Source: Promerops cafer
Lineage: Eukaryota > Chordata > Aves > Passeriformes > Nectariniidae
Assembly: GCA_013398275.1 (NCBI GenBank)
Contig: VZSE01009483.1
Coordinates: 1,338,516 to 1,402,515 of the forward strand
Reading direction: 5' to 3'
Length of the DNA: 64,000 nucleotides
This document shows, piece by piece, positions 40,701-52,700 of the stretch (position 1 is the first letter of the stretch; each line of letters starts with the position of its first letter). The position numbers were made by a program, and so were the translations under genes. A model generated the notes under the pieces. The model ran no database searches. It was not told the DNA's origin and was given only the letters and a program-made list of their open reading frames with translations.

Positions 40701-43700
40701 TAAAGTGGAATTAAAAACATATTCCATACAGTTCAGTGCTGGGCACCCCTGGCCTTCAGGTGAGTATTTCTTGGCATTTCTGGTTGCTCCTTTCCATGCA
40801 GGGGTGTCACCACTAGGGGACTCTCCCTCTGGCAGCCTGACCTGGTGCCTGTTTAGGAGAGGTAAAGTCCTTCCATTACATTTATTGGTGTTTGGGTCCT
40901 GGTCAGTCACAGACACTGAACCCACACACTCTTTGTTCTGCATTGTTGTGCCACATCCTCTTTGCCCATGCGCATCTTTAGTTCTATTGGTCACATACTC
41001 AGGTAAATACATCTGAGGGCAACTTAGTGGGTTAATGGGCATTATAAAATGAACACATAATAACAAAAATGACAGAAGGATGAAAAGGATGAACACTTGG
41101 AAAATGATTATTTCAAGGGAAGAGAAAATTAAATTTGAGCGGCAATGACCTAGCAGGTTAGATTCAAGCATTATTGATTGGCAACACATTTTTTTCATCA
41201 AAATAGAAGAGACCTTGACTTTTCAGAGTATTACTGCAGAAATGCTTACTTTTACAAATATCAAATGAAAAAAAAAGTCAATTGTCAGTTAGATCTTTTT
41301 CCATTGTCTTGTAGTATGTGCAACCAAAACATGGGAGTCTTTTTTCCTCTGTGATTCATCTACTTGTGCATAATGTCTTACATGTAATAATGAGGCTTGG
41401 TTCATTTTTATTAGCCAAACAGACAACAGTAAGAAAGAAAAATAAACAAAACATGCTTTAACGTGAGTAAAAGTATACTAGCTACTAAGAATAAAGACTG
41501 CCTTAGAAAACAGACCTGTTGCGTGTCTGATGTGCTAGGAAGGAGTGTCTTGACTCATTGTTTTTCTTCCTGGTAGGATTAACCTGCCACAGGAGCTTCT
41601 CTGTCACCTTAGAAACCAAAATGTTGTTGTTATTGCTATTATATGTTTCTGGGAAATGACAGATAATAATTTTTTTCAAATTATTTCAGCTGTGGTAGCC
41701 TTTGCCTTTGTCAGTAATACTTCCTTTCCCCTTTTTTTCTAAATAAGATTACAATTTGGAAATATGTCTTTAAATTATTTTCATAAAATTCAAAGGAACT
41801 ATAAGTAAGAAAATATACTTGCGTATGCATTTGTCCTGGTTTGGGACAAATTTGGAAGGGAACTTCCAAAGGGATGTTCCCTAAAGGGCCAAATTCAGCG
41901 GCCCTTTCCTCCACCTGTTTGGGTGATAAACCTCCTTCAAGAAAAGTGTAAAAATATGTTTATTTAAAAAGCAAAGTATTCACAGACATGAAGAAATGAA
42001 AAATATATAACAATGGAACCTCTCATTGTTCTGAGGAGATGGCAAATTCAGAGTTCAGAGTCCTTTTCGTGGGTGTGTTCTCGGCTTTCTCTCAGTCTCG
42101 CCGGGGCTCAGGTCTGGTGTCCCGGCCGCAGTTGCAGCTTGAGGGGCCCCCAGATGATAGTCCTGGTGCTCCCGGACTGAACAATTGCTGAACAGTTCCC
42201 AAAAAATCCTTCTGGCCTCAGCAAATGAGAGGAAAAACCAGTGAAAACAGCAAGGGAAAACTCCTCGTCTGTCTGCAGAGCGGAGAACTCCGAGAGCACT
42301 GCTTGTCTCTATGTTTTGAATACAGACGCAAAAAAATTCCACCGCTTTTCCTTCTCCCCCACTTCACTCTCAGATCTAGTATTAAAGGTGCAGAACTTAT
42401 TTCTGGGCTAAGCAGATGAATGGGGATACAATCCAGCATCATAAAGTTGCCCCAGGACAGCATTTTAGAGCTACTTGTGGCTGTGACAACAGCCAGAGTT
42501 TTCTAGAAAAATAGCCGGTCATAGAAGTGATGGAGTTGTACAGTTCACCAGTGCAGCATAATGTACAAAGTGGTGGGAAGGGCATAAGTTGAAGTAAAAA
42601 AAAAAAACTTAGGAAAGAACAGGTTCTTCAGGCATTGATTTTTAACATCTCTAGCCTTTTCTTCCTGACAAAGCAAGGAATATAAACAGAGTAAAGAAAA
42701 AAGCTTGGTTTAGGTTGCTGCAAGTTATCTGCCCTGCTGTATTTTTTATCTAATGCTTTCAACACTGTTTTTATCTGCAATCCTTTCAGTCTTGTCTTTT
42801 CAGACACTGAGAGCTTTGATCCACTGAGCAAATTTGATCTGTTTATTCTTCATCTGATGCAATTCCTCATTCTTTGTAGTTGCTTTTTATTTGTTCTCTT
42901 ATGAGGTGTGTGGTAAGAGTCCTTTAGGGCCATATCCTGCTCTGCTAAATCCAACAGGAATAATAATTTCTGCTTTAGCAAAAATAGGATTGAATCCTCT
43001 GGCCTCTGCAAACAACAGTGTTGTCCCCAAATGTCCTATTTGGCAACCCAGTTTCTACTACCTGGAACACATGTTCCCCTTTATATTCAGGGTGAAGATG
43101 GTAAGGAAAATGCCTTTCCCCTTACAGTAGCAATTAAAGCTCCTTATTATCCTAACAGGAAGTGGCAGGGGAGGCTACACATCTATTGACAGTATTTATA
43201 ATAACCCACATGAAAGTCTAGAGCATACAAACGTTTCGGTTAACTTTTCCCTGGAGATGTCTGTAACAAATACTGGGACATCCTTGTGCAAATAAGGAAG
43301 AGATGGTTTTAAAAACAGTGCAAAGAAGTTGCTCCTGAGTGATTCATTGGTTTAGATGCTGTGTAGAATAATAGATGGAAAAGATAATGAGCCTGTGAGG
43401 TCATTTAGGGTTGCTGCCTGCACTGGTTTGTGGAGCAATGTCCTGAAAGTAATCCTGGGGATGGATTTACCTTCAATCCCACAATAGTTTATAGATACTT
43501 TTCCCAGTCACAGTGATGTTGTCTCTTTTCCAAAGGTAGTGGCTCCAAGTGTACAGAATAGCTGTAGGCAAATGAGGAGTGAGGATAGATGGAGCAGACT
43601 GGGAAGCAGGATTAGTACATTTGGTTTAGAGGGCAGTAGGTGTTTTGACACTCCTAAGGTTCAGTGTCTCAATACATAATGTGTAATCCCAGTAACAATA

Positions 43701-46700
43701 GTGCTGCCTCAGAGGCAGGTTCATTGCAATACTGAGTGCAGATACCATCTCCTGCTGTAATTGTTTCTTGAGATGGGCTTTCCTTCTGGCTCTCAACTGG
43801 CGTTCATTAGTATCGTGAGGGGGCACGTAAAACTTGACAGAGCAGGTATGTAGGGAAATGATGTGGTTTGGCTGGGAGTCATCGCAAAGGAGATATACTT
43901 AATAGTCACACTATATTGCAACTACATACTGTGTATCATATTCATTAACTATTATTCATTACTCAGATAACTATATATATAGGGTTCCATATATGAGCCT
44001 CTGTGTGTGTATGAATATAAAATGCACAAGCAGTTTAAAGGATATATTTGATGAATTAGGCATGACAGCACAATTCAAAGGCAGCATATTCACAGACAGT
44101 GACTACATATAATGCCAAGCGTGTACCAGTAAACACTTTACAGTGTTTAAGCATTGAAGTCAGTGTTTGTGCAAGACTTTAACTCCGTTTCTCAGTGCAA
44201 GGCATGTTCGTGCAGTGCCTGGTATGGTCGATATTAGAGTGACGGTGGGGTTTTTATATTTCCCTGTGCTCTGGAATGCGTACATGTGCAAACAGCTGTT
44301 TCTCTGTCGGTCCTGTCGCTTCCCGGCCGCGGGCGCTCGGGTGGCGGCGCTGCCCCGGGACACGCCGGGAGCGGGCGCTGGGCGGTGGTGCCGGCGGCCG
44401 CCGNCGATCGCAGCGCCTCCTCCCGCGGGAGAAGCGATTCGGCCCGGCTGCGTTCTGAAAGCCCGCGGGGATGGACCGTAACAGATGCTCTCCACTTTCA
44501 GTCCTTCAGCAGAACTGCCATGGGGTTGTTTCCCGGGCAGTCGCTGTGGCTGCAGCCACTCCCCAAGCAGCTCATGCCTTCTTGTCCGTGCTTTTACTCC
44601 TCCCAGTATCTTGGATCCCCTTTGGTGAGGCCACAGGGGTGAGGTCATGGAGTTGGCTCTTGAGAGCACATTGTTCATCCCCTCCTGTTTCACATCAGTG
44701 CTAGGCTGCGTTCCAGGCTGCACAATGCATTTACGGTGTTTAGTCACTCCTATGGTGCGGTAATATCTGCGATGATTAACATTTTTGCCTTTGTAATAAG
44801 TTTATTTGGGATGGCTAGTACTCGTGCATGTGGCTGTATAATCAAGGGAAATACTCATTTCCCAAAAATGTCTCCCTCCAGCCTTCCTGTCCATCAGATG
44901 CCACCAGATGCACAGTAGAGGCTAGTATGGACAACAAACTCTATAAATTCCAGATCTAAACATATCCATTTCCAGTCTAGATGTTTAATTTGAAGTTTGT
45001 TCTGTGAAGTAGTATTGTCTCAGATGAGTTTTTATTTAAATTGATAACTGAAGCATCTTATGTTCTCTGAGAACATCTGTATTCCTAGACACAGATTTCT
45101 TACCACTGATTAAGGAGGCAGATTTACATGAAAGCCTTGCTCAAACATTGGTGTTACATCTCCAGGCTGTGCACAAAGTCTTGTTTTGTTGCCATCAGAA
45201 TGAGTTGGGGGTGTGGATTTGCTGTATTTGCATCTATACTTTCAACACTAGTGTAATGTAATTTGAAAACAAGTAACTTTGCATGTCCCTTGCACTATTC
45301 CCACTCCTTTGCAACTGTATCTTTTTCTTTTCTGTCCAGCTAAACAATTCATTGCTATGACCTCTTGGTCTAAAATCTGAACTTGCTACTAAATATCTTC
45401 TTCAGTTGCAGCCACATGTGTGTAGCTTGCTCAGGCAAGCTGTGCCACATCAGTGTGGCAGAACACTCATATTCATTATTAGTTGCCTCCATCCATATTG
45501 AACACAGGCAGAATCACTATGCATCAAGGAAAGAGGAAAATGTGTTAAACTTGTTGAACATGTTGCATGAATATCTATTAGCTGAATTCACAATTTACTG
45601 TTCTCCTTTGCATGGAAAATGTGTAGTGGACACCTCATTGTCAGGGCATCAGTGATCCACCCCCAGAAAATACAAATGATCTTGTTAGTGCTTCTATTTA
45701 AATGAGTGAATAAATATCTCAAATATTGCTTTATTTAGAGTGTTATTTATTCTAATTTGAAAATTGGATCAACTTAATCTTACTTTCAATTAGTTTTAGA
45801 ATGCATATGGATTGCCTTATTCTTGCAAGGAAAAAAGATGCACTTCCTCAAGGAAGAGAATAATGCAAGCATATGAGTCATCCACTTAACCTGGTCCCAT
45901 AATCTCATTTGTTAAACAGTAGAATGTTGCTGTCACTAAAACTTTTATGTGATTGCTGTGAATGTATGATGTCTCAGTGATTTTGTAATAGTCATCATAT
46001 GTAGAGATATACTGTAAATACTTAAATGAACAACAGGAATAGTTCCTAATGATGGCCCTGTAATATCTAAAATGGCTTAATTTTTTTTCCTTTTTAGCAA
46101 ACTTCTGAAGAGAAAGAAGTCTGAAAAAGGGCTGCAGGGAGTGACTGGAGAATGGTTTGAAGAAATAAAAAGAAGAAAATTTCAGAATTACATTGATGTC
46201 AATAGAATGTTAAAACCACCATTAGAGCATCACCTAAGGAAGAACAAAAACACCAGTGAGTTGCATTTGTCCATTTCCTTATCTATATAATAGTGGTCAC
46301 CAAACCAATGTCTTATGGCATGTCAGAGTTAAGGAGTTTCTGAAATTGCACTGAGCTTCTTCTCATATCAGTTTTACTAAAGATGTATTTTCAAAATGGA
46401 TATGTTTCTTTAAGCAGATTCTGTTAAAAGCAGAGCTGGGATTCACAACAGAAAATTCCTGATACTGTTATGCTGTAGTTAGAATCATAATATGGCCCAG
46501 GTTGGAAGGATGTCAGAAGATCTTCAGGTCCAGTTTTTCGTAGGAAAGGGAACCTGGATGAGATTATTTAGCACTGTTTGCAGTCACATCTTGTAAGCCT
46601 CTAGTGATGAGGATGCTGCCATGTCCCCGAGGAGGCTGTTCCAGTGATTAATTGTTCTCACTGTAAAAAATTTCTTTATTAATCAAAATGAAATTGCTAT

Positions 46701-49700
46701 AATTATAGTAAATACAGTGGTTGTTTCCCAATCAAAGCAGTGATGTCTGCATTCTACAAAAAGGTTGTGGTTTAACCCCAGCTGGCAGCAAAGCACTACA
46801 CAGCCACTCAGTCACTCACTCCCCCACCATGGGAGGGGGTGAGAATTGGAGGGCTAAAAGTGAATTGAGGAAAAAACAGTTGATAGATACAGCAAAAGCC
46901 ATGCGCACAAGCAAAGCAAAGCAAGGCATTCATTCACCACTCCTCATGGTCAGGCAGGTGTTCAGCTGTCTCCAGGGCTCCATCACATGTAACGGTGACT
47001 TGATGAGACAAATGCTGTCACTGTGAATGTCCCCCCCTTCCTTCTTCTTCCCCTAGATTTTATATGCTGAGTATGATGCCATATGGTATGAGATAGCCAT
47101 CAGGTCAGCTGCGGCCAGCTGCCCCAGCTGTGTCCCCTCCTGCCTCCTTGTACATGCCCAATCCACCCATTGATGGGGTGGACTGAGAAGCAAAAAAGCC
47201 TTGGCTCTGTGTAAGCCCTGCTCAGCAGTAAGGAAAACATCCCTGAATTATCAACAGTGTTCTCAGCACAGATCCAGACAGACACAGCCCCATATTAGTT
47301 ACTATAGAAATAATTAATTATCACACCAAACCCAGCACATTCTTTACTCCTTATTCCATGCCATTTACATCACACTCAGGTCCCACACTATCCAGTATAT
47401 CCTCGTTAACCACCCCACTGCCTTCACCTTGTCTCTGCTCCAGCTTTGACTTACCCATATACTGCAGTGTCTCAGGGGTATACCTGCTCCAAGTAGAGCC
47501 ACAGTCTCTCCAGGAGTATACTTGCTGCGGCATGGACTTATCCACAGCCCCAGTCCATCTGAGGTGCACCTTTTCCAGCATGGCCTCCTCCATGGGCCAC
47601 AATGCCTTCAGAAATGCACCTACTCCAACGTGGCTTTACCCATGGCTGTAGTCCCTGCAGGGGAGTACTTGCTCTGTCATGGTCTTATCCATGGCCACGC
47701 ACTTCGAGGTTCTCCAGCATGACCACATGCACAGCCACAGATGCTTCGAGGTGTACTTTCTACGGACTTACTCTTGGTCACAATCCCTTCAGAGGAACAC
47801 CATAACCATGGCACATAACCATTCCACCAAGGAGCACTAGGCTCTAACATAGAGCCTGGCAAGCAAGCCCCATGGCGAGCACAGGAGCCTGTCAATTAAT
47901 AGCTAAACAGCAAGAACAGTGATAAATTCAGTCTAGCACATTCCACTAAGATCTGTCGTTATCTCAAACACTTTGAGCCCTACACTGGGCATCCTAAAGG
48001 ACTCTTGTGACCATCAACTAAGCACCACCCAGTGGCTCATTCACTTGACCCCCATCAGGATGGGCAGGAGGCTAGAAGTGAGAGAACTCATGAGTTGAGA
48101 TAAAGACAGTTTAATAGGTAAAGGATAAGCCTTGCACATGAGGAAGCAAATCAAAGAATTAAGTTACCAGTTCCTGTGGGCAGTCAGGTGTTTGTCTGTC
48201 CCCAGGAAAGCTGGGCTCCATCACGCACAATGGTTGCTTGGGAACACAAACACAAACTCTGAACATCCTCCCTTCCTTCTTTTCCCCTCAGCTTTATACA
48301 CTGAGCACAGTGCTGTATGGTTTGGAATGTCCCTTGGGTCAGCTGGGGTCAGCTGTCCTAGCTGTGTCCCCTCCCAGGTCCTTGTGCACACTGAGCCTAC
48401 TTGCTGGTAGGGTGGGGTGAGAGGCAGGGAAGGCCTTAACTGTGTAAGTGCTGCTCAGCAGTAACTAAAACTTCCCTGGGTTACCAACACTGCTTCCAAC
48501 ACAAATCCAGAACATAGCCCATGCAAGCGACTATGAAGGAAATTAACTATACCAGCCAAAATCAGCACAAAAAAATTTGGTTTTGCCTAGTTTTCTTAAA
48601 AAAACTAAAAGCACATAAATGATATTTGGAATAAGTAGATGAATTTGGGTGAGAAAGGTTTGAATATACCAGTGGAAAACTTTTTCTGGTAAAACTGGGC
48701 TAAAGGTATGCCAGTGCTTATTATCAGAGTGAGTGTCAAAGCCTGAAAAGTTGGCCTGACCAGGAAGCAATTTCTTGAGATCTCATTTCACAGGTTCTGA
48801 TGCCCATCCAAAATGAACATGCACAAGAAACATGGTGTCTCTATAAAAAGCATGGTATTCTGTACTGTCTTTTATCTTCTGTCCAGATAGTTCTCATGCA
48901 TAATGTATGCTTTTATTCCATTCACTCTTCTGCATGTTTTTCATTGAGCTCCTCCTATTTGTGCTTCATAACAGCTGGAAGCAGAGTCATGTATTTCAAA
49001 AGAAAAGGGAAACCCTAAACATCTTCCTCATACTACAGACCTGCACAGTACAGATCTCAGTCTTTTCTGACCTTTTATCCCCAACATCCCCTCTAGTCCT
49101 CAGCTACCTACTATTTTTCTCTTTCAGAGATGGTCTAATTGACCAAACTCTGTGTAATTGTTCTCTGGTATTTAATTTTGAAAGCACCTGTTTTTATTTC
49201 AGATCTGAAGAAGGGCTTATGTGCCTCAGAGGCTTGTCTGATATTTCCAACTGTATAAGTTGGCTAAATTAAAGATACTGCTTCTACCTGCAAGCCTTGC
49301 TGTGTCTACTTCCCTAGACCATCCTGGCTATGGCAAACTGCTATTAGGACTCTCTTGATGTCATCTGCATTGTCAAGTCAATGCCACCAAGAGATTAGGC
49401 TCTGAAAAGGGTAAAGAATGTGGCATTTTAAAGTACACAGAGGTTGTCACTGAAGGGAAAGCCATATATTACACACAAGATCTTAAATCACATGACATGA
49501 ATTATTCACTTCATTTTGGACAATGTCCAAAACGCTGCCCCTTGCTATTGTTATAAATGACACTTTGCTCTAATTTCTGGGTTTGCTTTCTCCTACAGTT
49601 ATTGGATGAGCCATTTTCCGGCTGTTGTATTGTTTCAGGCATGTGTTGCTTTAAATGGGAAAAAAAAAATTGTAATGTGTTATTCCTGAGTGATGTCTTG

Positions 49701-52700
49701 TTTCCTTATATCCTCCAGTTCACTGTGGTGTGGTGCAGATCCTGCTGTTTCTTTCCCTTATCTATAAGCCATACTCATCCTCATCTTCCAACCAAATGCC
49801 AGCTGCTTTTACAGGCAGACTGAGTTTATGTTCTATTTGAAGAAAACAAGTCATAACCTTCTCAAAGAAATCATTCACGATATCTTGCATTGAAAATACA
49901 GAATGTGATATGCAGTTTGTAGCAGAAAAAAAAGGTACTCCAGTGGCCACAGGAATCCCATTGTAAGGAAATCTATGATACAGAGGACATGTTAATCTGA
50001 GTTAGTGTTATGTAGTTACATTACAGTCAGTTAGGTCGTATATTCTGGGTTGTCACATTTATATTTCTTACAAATGTAAAAAGAAAGGGAGTCATGATTG
50101 TGGGTGCCCCAGTTTTCTACTGTTTGATTTGCCTGTATTTTAAAACATGTATGATTTTCAAGTGATTGAGTTCTGATTACTTTGTGAAAATCAGCCTCAT
50201 GTATCTCACGTGCATCACCCAAAACAAATAATACCTTTTGAAACTTTAGACCTGTTTATCTTTCTCTGTTTTCTAGTTAGTCATTATAAACCAGTATGGC
50301 ACATAGTCTGTCCAAAATTGTCAAAACTGGATTTTTCTGACATAAAAGGTAAGCAAAAGAAAATTGTTTATGAAGATATAACATTTATGTATATTTTAAT
50401 ACTGTATTTATTAAGAACTTAAAACAAATCTACTTTTTATCACATTTTTAGATCATAAAGAAATAAAAATGTCATCCCGCACAAATCCTCAAGCACAAAA
50501 GAACACTTCACCTTCCTTTCTGGGGTTCAGATCACCTTTTGCTTGGCTTTCCTCCTTTAGAAAATCAAGGAAAACCCAGACACAGAAGCAACCACGGTGA
50601 GCTATAATCAGAACATACATTATTTCCAGCTTTATAAAAGTCTATGAATTGTTCTGTGTATTAGAACAAAGTTCTAAAGTTTTAGAACACTTCGTTAAAT
50701 TATTTTTCCAGTCTCTTGCTTTTTACTTCATTGGGGAGATTGGGATTTTACTTGGTCCTGTAATGAGAGATTAGCTGTATTGTGTCAGAAGAAAGAGGAC
50801 TAAGTCACAAGTAGTAGGTAGAGTCTCTTGGCTAAACCTGTTTTGTTCAGGTTTTGCATAAAAACTTAAAGTATATAAAAGACTGTAAACTTAGGAGCAG
50901 CTGTATCCTGTTTAATTCCCTCTCAAGAGGACATGGTGTACGGTGCATGGGGATGTGGTGCCCTATGGCAGTGATGCAATGGGAAAGCATAGCTTTCCCA
51001 AGTCATGGCAGAGAGTACCGGTCCCAGCAGCTCTGCTGCATTAGTTCCCACCATTTCTAGCCCAGAGGCAGCTTAGAGGTAGCCCTGCAGCTTTAGCTCG
51101 AGCCAGGCAAACCCGACAGCTCTTGGCCCTTTTGCCTTCTATGCTTTGTCAGTGCTTTGGTTTCAGTACTTGGGTTTACTTTGGTTTTTGGATCTGAACC
51201 AAAGATGGTCTCATATGCAGCTCTGGAGCTTCTGTTTGAAGAGCATCCTTCTCCTTTGCCATTCCCAGGGCTGAAGCTGCTGTTCAGAGGGAAAGGGGTG
51301 AGGGGAAGCTACAGTCAGGCTGGTTAGGCTGCCTGATCTCTCTTAACTTTTGTCCTGTGTGGCTGTATGTCAGCAGCACGTGAATGAAATCTTACTATTC
51401 TTGTGTGCATCTTAGGGTAACGCTTGGGACTGGCAATCACAGGTAGGGTTGCACTGTGCAGTGCTGTGAAATCTAAATATAAAGGTGCAAGATCTTTGGT
51501 ACAAAAAGCTGATTTTCACTCAGTGCGTCTCAGATTGGTATTCTGGTCTGTGCCTGGGGCTCCCTGCTGGCATGATGGTAAGACAAAGAACAGCTGTAAT
51601 AAACAATGACAGGGAATGCAAGCCTCTAAAGAAATTATGATTAGTCTGATACGTAGGTTTTGTAACAGAGCAGCTTGCTATTGTGGAGTGTTTGTATCAA
51701 AGCAGGAGATTTAAGGAGAGGTTTAAGTAGAGGTTGTGAGGTTAGCTTTGTGGATTTTCACTGGTAACAATTCTCTTACATAACAACACAACAAAGAAAA
51801 AGAATATGCAGTGTTAACACTGCTCCATACCTGTCATCTCCTTCCTCTTTCTTGTGACCTGGTAATGCCCCTCATCCTGGAGCACAGAAACACTGGGCCA
51901 CAGTCTTCCCTGAAGAATAAAGGGACACTTGTGTAACTGAGAATCAGATTTCAAGTGTGCTTTATCCTGGTGCACAGTGAGGCAGCCAATGCACACACGA
52001 AGGTCGAGGCTTTGCTGTGGAACCTAAGCACTGAAATGATTCCTTAACTTAAGAAGGCAAAAAACCAAACCTTGCCTACTCATTACATCAGCTTTTTTGG
52101 TGTGTGTTTATCTGGCTTTTCCATGGAAAATCTATCGTATCTCAGACTTGGATGCCTTTGATTTCTGACCGTGCATAACTTGAAAAATAAACAAGTCAAT
52201 CCTGACGTGTAACTGAGCTGATTGCTACATTTTCTAGTCACGCCTCTCTGTTGAAAACTTCCCCCACCCTCTTCTAGGTGTTGCCGTGGCATGTGGTTTG
52301 CTTTATGCATAGGCAAAGCACTGAAATAATCTGCCTCTCACCAGGTAGAGTTATTTTGGAGAGCTAGTGAAACACTATAGGACGCAGCACTGTAAATCCT
52401 GTAAGTAAGCCTAACTGGCAGAAGCTTTTCAATGGCTAAACATTAATGGCTGGTTAGAGGGTCCTTTCAGTTCTGGAGAGGCAGTTTCATCAGCTGCAGT
52501 GGTGTTTTACTGTGAGATAAGTTATGGATGCTGCAGGAAGGAGTGCACTTACATGGCGATACAGAAGATGCTAATAAAAGGTTTGTAACTGTAGTCTGAA
52601 GGCAGTGAAATGTTTGATCACTTTTGGTTCAAAGATGTCAGTGTTCTTGAATTCATCCTTACTATTTTCTAATATGTAAGTGTGATTCATGCTGGACAAA

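Larger units (their letters stand above)
28844..46097 (+). other. EXPH5: EXPH5 intron 1 (about 17.3 kb, starting inside the N gap)
   Basis: The intron separates the SHD1 and SHD2 exons. It holds the GC-rich tail of the CpG island, nested inverted repeats (29983-30144), a GC-rich repeat-like block (35380-35830), an imperfect 29-bp tandem pair (39516-39560), a solo LTR (41832-42459) and a CpG-rich spike (44310-44480). No other exon is supported; chance frames reach 170 codons (minus strand, 40689-41201) without recognisable similarity. Confidence 0.85.
46256..50451 (+). other. EXPH5: EXPH5 intron 2 (4.2 kb)
   Basis: It is bounded by GTGAGT and AG. It holds a CR1 fragment, an ERV-derived two-LTR structure, a possible ancient amniote repeat and, near its end, an exon-like 72-bp segment. 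The rest is unremarkable AT-rich sequence. Confidence 0.85.

Noticed and set aside
40808..40822. CCACTAGGGGACTCT as a CTCF site
   Set aside because: It misses the key GGC of the core and has no GC-rich context or other support.
40689..41201. Minus-strand open frame of 170 codons in EXPH5 intron 1, with a hydrophobic stretch
   Set aside because: No recognisable family, AT-rich hydrophobic run typical of chance frames, and no promoter features.
47351..47895. Several frames of 60-97 codons between the two LTRs as viral genes
   Set aside because: They sit on a degenerate tandem array, on both strands, with no gag, protease, reverse transcriptase or envelope motif.
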